Positions 1 to 13,475 are shown, numbered from the stretch's first letter. The stretch is 64,000 nucleotides of DNA from Hermodice carunculata (GCA_964020975.1 OZ026619.1:83529245-83593244); one strand, 5' to 3'. Translations and numbers: made by a program. The notes: generated by a model from the letters alone, not told the origin.

Positions 1-151
1 GCCGCCACACAATGTACATGACTAATATTGATACTGCATTGTCCGTATATTCCACTGCCCTCTTAGGTAAGCACTCTCCCCTTTTTAATTCCTGAGAAAA
101 GGGCTTGAAATGAAGGACTCTGGCTGCATCTATGTTATTTTGGCTTCATAC

Positions 152-155
<4 letters not shown>

Positions 156-201
<46 letters not shown>
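156..201. repeat. Poly(T), 46 bp
   Basis: Uninterrupted T run on the plus strand. It lies about 700 bp beyond the last exon, so it is not a direct poly(A) tail of the gene model. Confidence 0.98.
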
Positions 202-420
202 CAGCATAATAAAAACTGGAAGCAAGGTTCTGTGGTGCCAGAAGTTATCAATTTTACACTGTGGAGAGGTAAAGTCAAGTGCTAGTTTCCCTCATCAAGT
301 CAACATATCCAAAAATAACAAGTGAAAAAGGCTGTTGAAAAATCCAGTAAATATCCGAAGGATGGAGAGTCGAAAATGGAAAATCCTTGGGAAAAAGCAA
401 AAAAAAAAAAAAAAAAATAA

Positions 421-495
421 TCAGCCCTAATTAAGATCAAGTCAACAGTTTTCCTTGGCATGGTTTGGACACAAAACTATTGACCTGGGGCATAA
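421..495. mobile_element. TTAACCC MITE, inner fragment
   Basis: AAGTCAACAGTTTTCCTTGG, CATGGTTTGG and ACTATTGACCTGGGGCATAA are the conserved inner hairpin region. Confidence 0.4.
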
Positions 496-886
496 CATCA
501 TTGCAACTTTTGTCTACAGCTTTTGTAAAAATATTTCCATTTACATGGAACTTAAGTAAAACATTGTACACTTAAATGGTATATCTGGGTGCCTTCCAAT
601 GATTTGAGCAGGTAAGGGCTTAAGACCCCTCCTTTGTTCTAGCAAGGGCCGACTTTGCTGATATGGGCCACTGTTGGCAAACTCTTCATCAATGGAGATT
701 TCCTTAAGTACAGAGACGCCTACCCTAGAGCCAGTGGTCTTTGCACTGCCTGGCAAGTCGTGCTCAAGCTTTGATGCTGCTGGGTTACGACTTGCCAAGC
801 AAAGTAAAACCCACTGACTAAGGTCTTGATTGCCTGACAAACTAGCTGCCAGGAGTGCACTGGTGTTGGCACAAAAAGAGATGGTC

Positions 887-984
887 CTACGTTTCAGAAG
901 ATCCTGGAATTTCAAAGATATCTTGACCAGATATCTGCCACCTACCATCAGACCAGCGATTAAAGACATAGCTGATGGCAATCC
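887..984 (-). CDS. Exon 5, C-terminal end in the phase-consistent frame
   Basis: The acceptor is TTTTTGTGTATTGAAG. In the phase set by exon 4 the exon reads G-IAISYVFNRWSDGRWQ, ISGQDIFEIPGSSET and then TAG. This makes the joined frame end after 144 residues. Two cautions apply. A second frame is also open here and continues to 541 (reading GLPSAMSLIAGLMV and onwards). A good alternative donor (GATG then GTAGGT) lies 39 nt into the exon, so the gene might continue past the left window edge. No AATAAA is seen on the minus strand downstream; the nearest variant is ATTAAA at about 84-89. Confidence 0.4.
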
Positions 985-1011
985 CTTCAATACACAAAAA
1001 TGCACCTGCTG

Positions 1012-1032
1012 CCCCCCCCCCCCCCCCCCCCC
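1012..1032. repeat. Poly(C), 21 bp
   Basis: C run immediately 5' (in gene orientation) of the exon 5 acceptor. It creates poly-Gly or poly-Pro artefact frames. Confidence 0.98.
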
Positions 1033-2741
1033 GCCCGAAATTGACATAACGGTTTGGTCCCCAGCACTCAAACAGGGCACATACAATACACCTGGGAAAG
1101 GCAAATGCAAGCTCAGCAATTAAGTTTTTTCACCTGTCGGGCATGCCAAAAGCGATATGTGGGAGAGAGAAGCAGGACACCTAACAAATTCACTTGTGCT
1201 AGCATTTCAACTACACTCAGAAGGTCCCAAATCAACTCTCCAGTGGCCATTCCAGTCTACAAAATTACGATTCTCCAAAATCAACCAAATTCTGGAAAAC
1301 GTGCACACCAGTGAGACTAAACAGGCTGCACAATGACAGGTGTACATGTAAGTACCGACTCACTTAAACAAGCAAGTGTATCTTGTACAAATTGAGTTAA
1401 AGTAAACACGATGATTATAACATTAAAATTTCATGCATAAACTGCATTTCAATTATTTTTGTCTAACAACTTTAAGACTCTTTGCTAAAAAAATCAATAC
1501 ATAGATTTAATCAATCAAAATTCTTGATGAAACTTACAGTGGGGAGCTGGCAGAAAATTATAATAGACAGATTCTTCACATCATTAGAAACTCCTTTGCA
1601 AATTTCAAAAGATTTTTTTTCTAACATGCAGGAAATACTTCTTAGCTGACATTAATTGGAAATACCATGCATGACGAAGCTTCAAACCTTTGTCTCTGGA
1701 ATTCCCAACCTGGCTTACTCTCTTATAAACCAGCACCCATCAGCAAAAAATGTAAATCCTGGAAAAAAACATTCTCAAACTTGCCCTGCAAATTATGGCA
1801 CAGCTAGACAAAAAAAAATGACAGATGAAGAAAAAGAAAAAGAATTCCACCATGCACTGACATTTCTATTCAGTCAACAAAAAGTAATGATCATGAAGAT
1901 TATGCGTATCAATTAATCATGTTAATTGCCAGGTAAAGTTATGTATAATCCACCAGCGCATGCACATAACAGCTTTGTACACAAACATATCCAGGAAATC
2001 CCTTGGGGCAGATCCAAGCACAAAAGCTTGGAAGGCATTTTTCTGCATCAATATTATCCATTTAGCAGCAAAGACACTGCTAGATGCTGCTTTCCTCATA
2101 CATTGTCAAGTTCTCCTCCCACATTTGGACAGCTTTCAAGGCTACCCAGCCCAGAAAGCATGAACAAAAAAACGGATAAGCGTGGATGTCCAAGAAATCT
2201 GCGAGTTTCTGCACTTGGAGACTCTAAACACAACGACGTTTAATCAATTACTTGCAGATGATCTACAGACCAGGCATGACAGCTATAATTCAGGCAAGTT
2301 TGATACCTTCGGATAATGTTCCCCAAACACAGGGATCAATTCGTACATTGGATGAGGACAACAGGCTCGATGTAATAAAGTGGACACACATGCGTGTCAC
2401 TTTGATGTGTTTCTGCACTAGCAGTGTACACTAATCTCTCCCGGAGATGGAGGGATGCGGCTGTGGTACAAAATGCAGCTGATCTTAATGAAAATCGTTT
2501 AAGCAACGTGCAATTTGCAAGATCATCTGAATTAACTTTCTCTATACCTCTTTGGAAATTTTGTATGCATTCAGAAACTTACAGGTATATGTGACACCAC
2601 TTTGGACATTCACTGTCCCAGCTTTGAATTAGACCTCATTCATGACTGGCACAAAAGTCCTTTCACTTTGTTGAATAATCAATGTGAGGAAAAATGGCTG
2701 CCAACTATGAACAAAACACATGAAAGTCAGAGTGTGATTAT

Positions 2742-2885
2742 CAGTACGAGGCATGCATATTAATTTCCCACCACAAGCCACGGGGGCCCACCCCTGTCAA
2801 TAACGGAGGACACACGGGCATATCACTATCACAGATAGGGCCAGATACCCCTTTCTGAGAAAATTTGTGTCCTTTTGAGAATTTA
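2742..2885. mobile_element. Partial copy of the ATTAATTTCCCACCAC MITE
   Basis: Starts AGTACGAGGCATGCATATTA, then ATTTCCCACCACAAGCCACG, GGCATATCACTATCACAGAT and ATACCCCTTTCTGAGAAAAT. This aligns along its length with the reverse complement of 14535-14668. Related boxes occur at about 26722 and 43684. Confidence 0.65.
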
Positions 2886-3679
2886 AGTTCACAAATACCT
2901 AAGTCCCATTCATTTATTGCTTCCTAAATTGGTTACAAGAATAAATTCCATCTCCCTGTACGAAGTATTCTTTATTTCCAAAATAAAATCCCTCTTCCCC
3001 TCACAGGCAGCGGCCCATATCTCGCCAAGTAAGACTATGGTTAACAAAGACAACCAGATATGCGATTGTGGTAGGAAACTGATGTGCATGCTTTGTGTTG
3101 GCTGATACTTTCAAGGGCCAGTTTAAGTCACAAGCAGATTAAAAACTGGGTCCTTTTCAGTTGCTGCAAGGCCCTTGTTAATCCGAGCAAAATACTGTTC
3201 TTTCTTGCTTCTTTTTCTTTTCTTGCTTCCTTTCTTTCTAATACAGATATATGCATAGGCATACATGCATTTTGACTGTATAAACCTTCAAAATCAGCTA
3301 TGCAATAACCTATTGAAGTCTGAAGGATTAACCTTCAACAACACAGGCAAGACATTTTACATCATAGGGACACCTCTATAGGCAACCACTTCAACCAGCC
3401 AAACCACTCTCTTGACAATTTGCATGTCTCAAGGATTATCCGGAAGCATTTCAACTGTATTTAAGTCTGTGTAAGAGTGGCTCCTTGCCTCATCCCTGTA
3501 TTTAGCCAAGGCCAGGTGTGACAGAGATACATGTGGTAGAAAATAGAATATAAAGATTTGATGCACCATTGTGAAGCAGGAAGCCACACACTGGTTGCCA
3601 CTGGGGATGCTTGCCTGGTGCAAGTCAGACACATATGAGGCCAGTCACCTTTAAATTTCCTTGTTTTTCTTCCGCAAAG

Positions 3680-3816
3680 CAGGGCCAGAATTTCGCAACA
3701 TTTTGCGAGAATCTATTTGGATTTTTTGTCAATTAGTGTTCCTTTTAAAGAAAGACAAGTTTAGGAGAATCTTTACGAGAATGGATTCTCGGATTCTCGC
3801 TGAAATTCTGGCCCTG
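3680..3816. mobile_element. 137-bp palindromic MITE, CAGGGCCAGAATTTCG ends
   Basis: The left end CAGGGCCAGAATTTCGC and right end CGAAATTCTGGCCCTG are inverted, with further internal inverted GAGAATC/GATTCTC words, so the whole unit can fold. The termini look hAT-like, but I do not find a matching 8-bp duplication. Confidence 0.65.
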
Positions 3817-4433
3817 CATTAATACTACGTCGTGACACCCACCAGTACGGGCAGTCAGTCTGAATCAACCGATTGGCTGCTGAACAACTGTGTTTCGCCA
3901 GGAGGCCCATCAGATATTATCTATTCATCTTGCTGCACATTATAACTCTGCTTTATTAAAGTTAAGAATGCCTATTACATATACATAGTCCTGTCTTTGA
4001 AGGCACAATGTCTGTGATGCAAGTTGCTCCCACTTGGAAGAGAGTCAAGGTGTTCTGTTGAAAGAAGAGGAATCTTCAAGGCATCAAAGAACAGACAGGA
4101 CTTTCATCTTTCTACACAGCAAATCAATATGATAAATACATGTACCTTGACTCACTCCGGCAAACAAGTTTTGGTTTATATTTACCCATACATTCTGCCA
4201 AATCATCAAGGTGTATTTAAATTCACGTGAACTTGACTGCAATAACAGCTACTACTTTGTCTCCAGAGCTCAACCTTTTTTTTTTTAAGAGGATCTGTTG
4301 AACATCAATGTTCAAGTTTGCAGAGGGGAAACCAGGGCTATAAACTTAAACCTTGCATGTAATAACCTGAGCAGCACCCAACTCAGACATTTTCGAGTTC
4401 AATCAAAACCTATTTCGATACATTAAAAGAATA

Positions 4434-4650
4434 CTGTAGTTCTAGAAATTTTCGCGCCCGATTTAATTTCGCGCTTTTCGCGCTACCACCTAAAGCGCGA
4501 AATTAAAATGTGCGAAAATAAGTTGCATTGTATTTCACTACATTGTTTGGTATTGGATTGTGCCAAACTAAAATGCGCAAAAATTCTGTAATTTCAGAAA
4601 AAATGAGTTTGTGCGAAATTAAACACGCGCGAAAATTTCTAGAACTACAG
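4434..4650. mobile_element. 217-bp MITE with TTTCGCGC inverted ends
   Basis: The left end CTGTAGTTCTAGAAATTTTC and right end GAAAATTTCTAGAACTACAG are perfect inverted repeats, flanked by TA on both sides (4432-4433 and 4651-4652). Internal GCGCGAAATTAAA words form further inverted repeats. No coding capacity. Tc1/mariner-type TA duplication is inferred. Confidence 0.85.
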
Positions 4651-5280
4651 TACTCATAAACAACAATGCTGACCACATCCACTGGACTGGACACTAGGCA
4701 GAAGACCGGTAAACCCAAAGAAGCACAAAACATCGCTCGATCCAACAGGAACAGAGGCACAGCAATAATCACTTACAGTCTAATACTTAAAAACTATTTT
4801 CATCAAGCTGAAATACTCTTACCAATGATGAGCATGCTTACACTGAGGATCTAATATCGTCTGAACATAATGAAAATGTGTCGGCCCTCAAAGACTTGGC
4901 AAGATGAAAGCACCGTCAGAATGATGATTGGCTCCTTGCTTTGAAAGTAACATGCAGGTTACCCGACACTAATGTCACTGACAGTCTGGAGCACGACATT
5001 CGATCACCCTGTGCATGTCGTACAATTTTTTCTATATATCAATTCAGCATGTTCACCGTAAGAAAGAGCTCCCTTTTCAACAAATATCTGCATATAATAT
5101 TTTAGTATGTTGTGCAATGCTTCTTTCTATCAACAACAAGTTTTTATTACGTTAAGGATTGAAGATATTGATTTTCTTGCATCACCCTTTAAATGTTGTA
5201 AACAACATGATGCACAACCCTTAATGCCCCTCATCATTCTCAATCCACAACAAATTACCCTCGTAGCAAATTTAATTAAA

Positions 5281-5880
5281 GCCCACTGACTTTGATTTTA
5301 CCTTTCAAATCTATCTAGGTGAAATTTGACAGCTCCAAATGAAAGGACAGGCATCTTATTCATATTTAATAGCAACAATGGTCCCCAAATTCACCTTTCC
5401 CATAAATCAGCCAATCTTATACCACTGACCTTGACCTGATCTTTCAAGGTCACTGAAGATCAAATGGGACTCTTCCAGATGAAAACGTGTCATTTCCTAT
5501 TCATGAGCAATAGTAACCATGGCTCCAAAATGCATGCTTTTCCAGCTATCAGCCAAAAAAATGGCCCTGACCTTGATCTGACCTTTCAAAGTCAATCAAT
5601 GTTAAATGTGACAGCTTTAAATGAAAGCACATGCCTGATTTCTTATACATGTTTAACAGTAACAACGGTCCTAAGATGCACCATTTTCCAGATTTTTGCC
5701 ATGACCTTGACCTAAACATTTCAATATCCCTAAAGGTCAAATGTAACAAAAAGCCCAAAATGGATGTACAGGAATCATTTCTTATTCATGTTTAATAGTA
5801 ATCATATCATGAAACATATCATTTTCTCAGTATCAAAAATGCCTTTATTGATATTATCAGTGACCTTTGACCTATGAAAA
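5281..5880. repeat. Degenerate tandem repeat, about 145-bp unit, with TGACCTTGA words
   Basis: About four diverged units. Each carries a GACCTTGA or GACCTTTGA box, then AAATGAAA-GACAG, then TTATTCATGTTTAATAGTAA and a CCAAAATGCA segment. Boxes fall at about 5428, 5568, 5703 and 5860. Unit length is like the satellite at 28875, but the sequence is different. Confidence 0.6.
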
Positions 5881-6960
5881 ATGATTTTAACATATGTCAC
5901 CACCAGAGGGCACACCTGGCCCAACCACAAGCCAGGGTACACACACACTGGACCACCTGGGAAATTTCATCTAGTGTAAACAATTACAAGCCAAGCTGCT
6001 AGTGGATTGAATTAATGGTCTATTGGGGATTGATATCATGAGATAGAAAGAGCCTGGAGCCTGTGTAACAGGTTTGTTAACTCTGTACCTCGGGACATTG
6101 GAGACTTTGGTGAATAAATATTTACAAACATGTATTATATGTCCTAACAGGATCATGCCCATTTTAACGTTAAGCTTAATTTCAATAGTGAGAAAAACAG
6201 GGATCTTTAGATTCTCAAGTACACATTTTCAAGCAGTTTGAAAGATGAGAATCGAAACTGCACGGGCAACAATGCAAAATTAATGATCTGATCAAGTTAT
6301 CTCCTACAAACCTGCTCTGTGTATTCCCAAGTACTGGCTGTACTGATCCTTGAAGGAAGAAATTTTTAAGGTTCACGCCTCCAGGAAATAGCAAACATAC
6401 TTGTACATGTAGTTTGTGTTTCTGCTTCTTTGGTCACCACTGAATACATGGGCCCTTTTGACAAACCTTAATTCAAAATTCCCAGGTCCACTCCTGACAT
6501 AGTCTACCTTAGACTTTACAACTCATCCAGGAGTCAGTGCAGGCACATCCACGGATCCACGACTACCCTTGACCGAAGCCAATAGGCTGGGGTCAAGGGC
6601 ATTCCAAGGTCCATGGATGCACCTGTACTGATCCCTGAATGTGTAGTCAAGTCTATAGCAATATATTCCAAGGTAATTTGCTTACAATACTTAATGTGGC
6701 AGTTTTTCCTTGCCTACAAAAGACACTGCCTGGCATCCACTTTTCAGCAAGGTCGCTGACGATATTCCAGGTTGTGGACATCTCATAACAACCTACAACC
6801 CTGTTCTCTGGTTGGCTGAAGGCCCTCCACAACCAAATAAACTTATTAGAATTAATAATCATATATATTCCTGAGCAATTAACATTCTTATTTGATCCCC
6901 AATGGAACTTTTTTAGTTTTATTTTCCCAAGCTGATCTGATTTGGATTCAATATCTAATA

Positions 6961-7074
6961 CAGTGAAACATTTCTAATAGGGACACCCTTGGTTCCACAA
7001 AAAGTGTCCCCACTTGAAAGGGGTACCTATCGACCATTATGGTACTTCATTAAAGTGCAAGTCAATTTTATTTG

Positions 7075-7128
<54 letters not shown>

Positions 7129-7157
7129 CAAATAAAATTGACTTGCACTTTAATAAA

Positions 7158-7233
<76 letters not shown>

Positions 7234-7262
7234 CAAATAAAATTGACTTGCACTTTAATAAA

Positions 7263-7334
<72 letters not shown>

Positions 7335-7971
7335 CAAATAAAATTGACTTGCACTTTAATAAAGTACCATAATGGTCATACCATAATATATATATATATA
7401 TATATTGAAACCTGTCAACAAGGACACCTAAATATAGATAAGAGGACAAATACCTTAGCAACTACAACATCTACCTCTGGCCTGTATGATATCTATTCTG
7501 GAAGACAACAATGTGTAATTAAAAAAAATCCTTATACATCAAAATTTACACATTACACCTGATACTTTACTCAACTTATGATTTACAGTTATGTTTCCTG
7601 AAAAAAAAATAAACAAACAAGACTAAAGGTGTGAATCTGCTGGCCCGGAAGGCTAGAGAAATTTATAAAAATCAAATACAGAAATAAAAAATGCTTGGTA
7701 AAAGCTTCAGAGTTAAAAAAGAAGCTAAGCCTTTGTAACACCACTAAACTGGCTTTCTGAGACTGAGTAGTCTCCTTTAGACAGGTAATTGTTTCATTTC
7801 ATACTGAGATTACTGCTTCCAATACACAATACAGAGGCGTCCTCTTTACCCAGGGACTCTTTACATACAAATCGCTTTAAAATATTCCCTTCTGGGGGGA
7901 AAAAAATTAAAAATGTCCCATATAAGCAGGTGTCCTTCTTGTCCAGGTGCCCCCAGTGACAGGTTTCACTG
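6961..7971. mobile_element. CAGTGAAAC-ended TA-flanked element, composite
   Basis: The left end CAGTGAAACATTTCTAAT follows TA; the right end GACAGGTTTCACTG precedes TA. Repeated GGACACC/GTGTCCC words lie near both ends. A second start-like end (GAAACCTGTCAACAAGGAC) occurs at about 7407, so this may be two family copies, the first split or followed by the (TA)n hairpin unit at 7032-7377. Confidence 0.5.
7032..7377. repeat. Triple (TA)n block bounded by inverted 46-bp arms
   Basis: The left arm begins GACCATTATGGTACTTCATT and ends in GTATTA; the right arm is its near-exact reverse complement ending ACCATAATGGTC. Between them are three (TA)n runs (about 7079-7125, 7163-7230 and 7266-7331) separated by two direct copies of the inner right arm, AATACAAATAAAATTGACTT followed by GCACTTTAATAAAGTAC. 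The long open frames on both strands here are microsatellite artefacts. Confidence 0.8.
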
Positions 7972-8817
7972 TAAAACGTAAAACAAATTCCCAGTCTGAT
8001 ATCGCCAAAGGAACCTCCTCCGGGGAAAAAAACATGGACTATTTGTCTGTCAGGAAAATTTAACACTGTACAGTATGCAGTTCAGACCCTTTACTGACTT
8101 GATAGGAAGTTGGCCAAGGCAGGAGCACAATGTAAGTGGTACATGTGTTGCCAGCCGAGTCATGCTCCAGACGGAGCATGATCATGAATACAATGCCTCA
8201 CAATACAAAGTGCAGACTTTAGGCTAGGAATGTCTGTATTTGAATGAAAGCTCTTCTAACAAGGAATCTGTATGTCCAGTTCCTGTCCAATTTTATAAGT
8301 ACAGTCACAAATAGGCTCCACTGGTTTGGGATCAATTAACTTCTGACTTACTACAGTGCCAGAGTGGCCAAGGCCCTGACATTTGTGCTGCTTTTTCTGC
8401 TCCCTGCTGAATTCTCCTCAGCTCTTTCCATCCCAACCTCGTAATCATTTCCATTAATCACGATTTTCCTATAGCCTGCTTGAAGCCTGTGACTAGCTGT
8501 GTACCGTGGTTGCTCACCAAAAATTCTGGACCTTCCCTGCTAATCGGTCGACTTTTTGACATTTTTTTCAGCTGCTTCCTTGCTTTACCAGTCTCCCTGC
8601 ATTGATTGCAGTCATATCAAGGTCCCACATACAAGTTAACATATCTGTTTAAAACTTCACGGTCTTAGTCTCATCATAAAAAAAACCCAGCCCCACACAT
8701 TTCAGATTTCATAAATTCTTTTAATTGACTGATAATCTGGATCTCATTTTTTCTTTACCTTCTCAAGCATACTCAGCAGCATTTAAAAATTGAATGCAGT
8801 TAAAATGCTCATAAATA

Positions 8818-8987
8818 CGTGTCCGCTCTTGTGAGGCCACCCCAAATGCAAAAACAAAAAGTGGCCTTATAAGAGGGGCAGCCTCTCATGAGGGGGAAAA
8901 TATAATGCAAAGGCTACCCTTGCTGTATTGAAAAGTGAACTCTCAAGAGGGGGTAGCCTCTCGTTTCTCTCAAGAGGGGGACCACTG
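8818..8987. mobile_element. CAGTGGTCC/GGACCACTG MITE, left end eroded
   Basis: The right end GAGGGGGACCACTG is followed by TA; the left end has lost part of the terminal CAGTGGT but keeps GTCCGCTCTTGTGAGGCC. Repeated GAGGGG-AGCCTCTC words. Same family as 13293 and 57942. Confidence 0.65.
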
Positions 8988-9776
8988 TAATTATCATTTT
9001 TAACAGCACTGACTATGATTGGGTCAAACTCTGACCCTTCATTTTCATTAAGACTGAAGCAAAATGTTACGCATGTATTCAGTTTTGAAAGGACTAAGAA
9101 CGAAATTAGAATGAAAACAGAGTGGACTTGGAATACACTTATTTTCAACATAATCCCTCGAACAGGAAGAGACTCCAAAAGGAAAGGAACGCATTCCACA
9201 GTTAAGTGTTCCTTTTAACCTGCTAGTCATCGCTGAATGGAATATACACTGAACTCTGAGCTCCTTATATTTTGTGTTGTATATGTTTTATTGTCATACA
9301 TGCAAACAAAATGATATGCAATGTACATATTTATGTGGCGGGAACCCAGTTTGGCTTATGTGTCCCAATTAATACTCATTACAAACATTGTTATTATACA
9401 CAGTGTAATTGGACTATCATTAATATAATATAATATAATGAGACAGATTACATTATTTACAACAGGGGTGGGTATCGTGTGTAATTTTCATATCATGATA
9501 CTTTTCAGTACAGAGACAAGTATCACGATACATATCATGACATATATTGTGTAAGTGAATCAAGTAATGACCATCTGTGAATGTACACAAAACTGTCCGT
9601 ATCCAAGCCACTGTGCTGGTGTTTTGCTGTATCACTCAACCATGTCTACATACGCCAGCAATAAAATGAATGTCATAAGCTGGGAAAAAATGCTTTATTG
9701 GCTGTTGATCTCTGTATGGATGATTTTCTTTGAATTAAATTAACAAGTAGTGGTGAAATTGAAGTGTTTTACTGTA

Positions 9777-9895
9777 CAGTGGTACCTGTCTAGAACGACC
9801 CCTCCTATAAGCGACCACCTAGTCTGAAGGACCACATTTGGTCACCAAAGCTCTTTTTCCTCTTATGACCGGCCACCTGTTAAATGAGACCAGCA
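9777..9895. mobile_element. CAGTGGTACCTG MITE, left part only
   Basis: Follows TA. The left end CAGTGGTACCTGTCTAGAAC is followed by repeated GCGACCACC/GGCCACC words. No right end is found, so it is truncated or diverged. Confidence 0.5.
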
Positions 9896-12800
9896 ACCCT
9901 GCAAAATGGACAGATTTTGCAACTGCATAACACCAATTTGAGCCATATATGGCCACTAGGCCTCAAGTCGGCCAACAACACACATGCATGCAACTCGCCC
10001 ATTGTTATAAAATACTCTATGCAAAATCACTGGTCAAGATAAATTTAGGCCTACTGTAGACAAATTGGGGATAAATATATGTCAGTTTATCAAAGACCTC
10101 TTGATTCTAGAACTAAGTTGACAATATAACAAAACTTGTTACGGTAAAGGACACTTTGAGCCATTAAAAGATGCTGGCAAGAACTTTATTTCATATAGCT
10201 GCAAAACATTTTGTCAGTTGGGATTATGATCCTGGTTTGACTGCCAAAAACATATTTTGTACATGTGCACCGAGCTCAAATGAAACCCCATGCTCATGTG
10301 GAACACATTCTCCCACAGCAACGCAACTTTGATTCACTGGACAGGTATGATTGCGACAACAAGGAAATTTCATAGGCAGAGCCTGCTTGGCTGAGAATGG
10401 GAATGCACTGGAATGCATTCTGAGGGAACAGGCTTGAACACACTTGAGCCTTTCACCCCAAAAATAATGAACAGATCAGGTTGGGAACAGGAATGGAACA
10501 TGTTCCTTCCCCGCTCCGTGTAAGACTTTGCTCAGGCATAACTGTATCCGTGAACTAGTCTTCAAAAGCTGTCTCTGAGATCAAATTTAAGTGGTGTTCG
10601 TCCACAGGGTAGAGGTCTGTAATCCAGACTGCAGAGGCGATAACCACAACAGACTGTCTCCAGTCATCTCCTTGGCAAAAATCTTAGATCCTCATTGTCC
10701 ATACTAACGTGTGCCAGGGGCGGAGTAGACTGCTGGGAATTATACATTACAGCTCTGAAACAACAGCCCCATAACAGCGCTGTTTAGGAATATTGATCTG
10801 CCTTCATTCATGGCACCAGTCTTTTTGCCTGGGGAGTATTATTTCCTGCCATGTGGTCTGTAGAGTGCCACACTTGTTTAACTTTTCCATTCTGCCTCAT
10901 CAAACTCTAAAAACTGCATCTTTGGGTGCCATCGACCAAGTGAGAGGCATCAAAGGTATAATCTCGCACAAATCAGATTTCAGTCGGTCCTTTGTGTGAG
11001 GGACACCTAATCTTGTATATTGTCCACACTTGCGTCAGGCAACATCAGAGCCAAAGCTGAAAGTGGCTCTTATCCAAACTGCCAATAATTTCCATACATT
11101 ACTCTTTCATCTACTTAGCAGCGATACGTACTGTGTATATGTGTATGTACCATTAAATATCGGGAAGGCAATAACCCATCCTAAAATGCCACATTTAACC
11201 TAAATACGCCTATCAAACAACTGGGGGCTATGGGGCCTCTAATCATGACAACTTATGAGCTATTCTCCCCTCCTCAGATTCTCCCCTGCAGCCACTGGGA
11301 CTATTAATGTGTCTTTCCAGCTACAGCCAAACGTGCAGTCGTAATTCATATTGGACCATGCCATAGACAGATAGCACTGTATTCTTTTATTCTGGTCACA
11401 ATCCACCCAACTTCAAAACCTGTACAAGCTTATTTTCTTTTTAATCAAACACAATATGTCACTTTCATCCGCAGGCTGCATTATTCTCACGTCCAAATAC
11501 GCCAGCAGCGAGACGAGTAGGGGAAAGGGTATGATACGATTTTTACCTAAAACTGCTCTGCACAAAATAATTTCAGTCCCTGTTAAAATTTTGAAATGAT
11601 GTACCTGGCTGAAATACAGAACACACTAAAATACCCAGTGACTCCTCGAGGAAATCAACAAGTCTCTCTGAATCGAGGAGGAGCCCCATTATCCTCACTC
11701 TTCCTAGCTAAATATGATTATGGCACAGCTGACACATCATCTGTTGTAGCTGTCAGATCTGCACGTCCTCCCTCAAGACAGAACAGACTTGATGTGCATA
11801 ATTGGGAAACACTTGGCTGCATTAAGCATGGCCGACTTATCAGCATCAACGCGTCCTTGGAAAACAATCAAATCAACGTTGCTTCACAGAAAACCAACCC
11901 AAGGCTGTCTCTGTAATCATCACTGCTGGAACTCGGCTCGAGGTGGAAAGTCGACTGGGAAAAGGGAACAACTGTGCACATCAAAAGTTGGTCTTCGTCT
12001 GCATATTGCTATTAGATTTGCCTACATACATGTATATGACAATGCCTGGAGTTGCCCTTTTCTATCTGTCAAGATGCCAAGATACCTACACGTACCATGC
12101 ATCCTCGTTATAATGATACTCGGACATCCAACACATTAACTTTGGGACACAAGTTTCCAGCAACTTATAAAGTCAAATTTCTTAAGTTTGCTACCCGACT
12201 CTCTTATCTCAACTATTTCGTGGGGAACAGATGGTGTTATTACATGTATAATGACATTACTTTGTACACATTCCTATTTATCTCTAACTTCAACTGATGG
12301 CCCTGACTTCACACTTGAAGCTTGCGGTCTTCCAAGTCACACAGTCCCAAACAATTGTATGAATTGTTGTGGGTATTATTCTCCACTCACATTTCATCAT
12401 TCAAAATTCACCTATCAATCAAACTTTGTCTGACTTTTATTACGGTGATCTGGAAAGAATTAAGGTACACTGTAACACATTAACAACAAATAAAGGCCAG
12501 TATAAAAAAAAAAACCCACAAATATTGACTACATGGTTTACACAGCTGGGACAGGCAAAAACTTTGGGCCTGTTTTTCCATTGATCCAGGATCCACCCTA
12601 GTTTTATGATAATCCAAATCATGAAATGAAAAAGAGAAAAAAACAGAAAACAAATATTTTATTTAATGTCTCATTCATGAACGTGTTGTTTACTCAGCAT
12701 ACTGTGTCAGTAGATATGAACCCAAGTGGAAAATTTCCTGTCTTCAATTGTTGTGAATGTAAACTTCACAGTTTATATTTTCCCAATCCACAATCTGAAA

Positions 12801-13292
12801 ACATGTTGCTCCTTGTCCACATGTATAACTAGCAGTCACTGTCAAAAATTCCCCGATTTTTTTTCCCTAAATGGTTTTATTGATGAAAATTCAGAAAATT
12901 AAATACCTCTGGAATATTGCCATTTATACAGTATTTTTGGGCCTTGACTATATATACAAGGCTTTATGAGCCACACCTAAAAAACACACTTAATCAGCCC
13001 TAACAAATGCCAGCTGTGGCCAGCCTCAGAATCAGTCAAGTCAGCAACATGAGCAAGAAGTGAGACGCTGCACATTATCAACACTGTGTATATAGTGAAC
13101 CGAAGCCACACAAACTTGCAAGAAGTCAAGGACTTAAACATACATCTTGCCTACTAAACAGACTCACTTTGCCCTGTTTGATAAAACAGATGGCACTTCA
13201 AGAGAGGCTGCAGAAGCAAAGAACTTAAGTTTTTTTCTGGAGTCCATTGCCACCTAATTAACTGATCCAAGATCTCATTACTGCAGTCAATA

Positions 13293-13470
13293 CAGTGGTC
13301 CCCCTCTAATAAGGCCACTGCAAATGCAACCAAACAGTGGCCACAGTAGAGGGATGGCCTCTCGTGAGAGGGGCAAGACAATAGAAATATCACTTTTATG
13401 GTATGGAGAAGAGGCCTTCGTAGGGAGGGTGGTCTTTCTTGAGAGGGAAGAGGGCCTTATTAGACAGGGA
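13293..13470. mobile_element. CAGTGGTCCCCCTCTAATAAGG MITE
   Basis: The left end follows TA at 13291-13292. The right end GAGGGCCTTATTAGA is the inverted partner, but the last bases are replaced by ACAGGGACAACATG leading into a GTAT microsatellite. Interior AGTGGCC and GATGGCCTCTC words match the copies at 8818 and 57942. Confidence 0.65.
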
Positions 13471-13475
13471 CAACA

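Noticed and set aside
1-66. Plus-strand exon end (open frame then CTTAG and GTAAGC)
   Set aside because: Only 66 bp visible, and the acceptor side lies outside the window. The similar donor-like string at 20050 shows the motif can occur by chance.
541-1119. 192-codon minus-strand open frame
   Set aside because: It runs through a C/G homopolymer and conflicts with the phase required by exon 4. Only its part at 887-984, read in another frame, is kept.
7014-7562. Long Ile-Tyr frames on both strands
   Set aside because: Translation of (TA)n runs; open in several frames because of the repeat.
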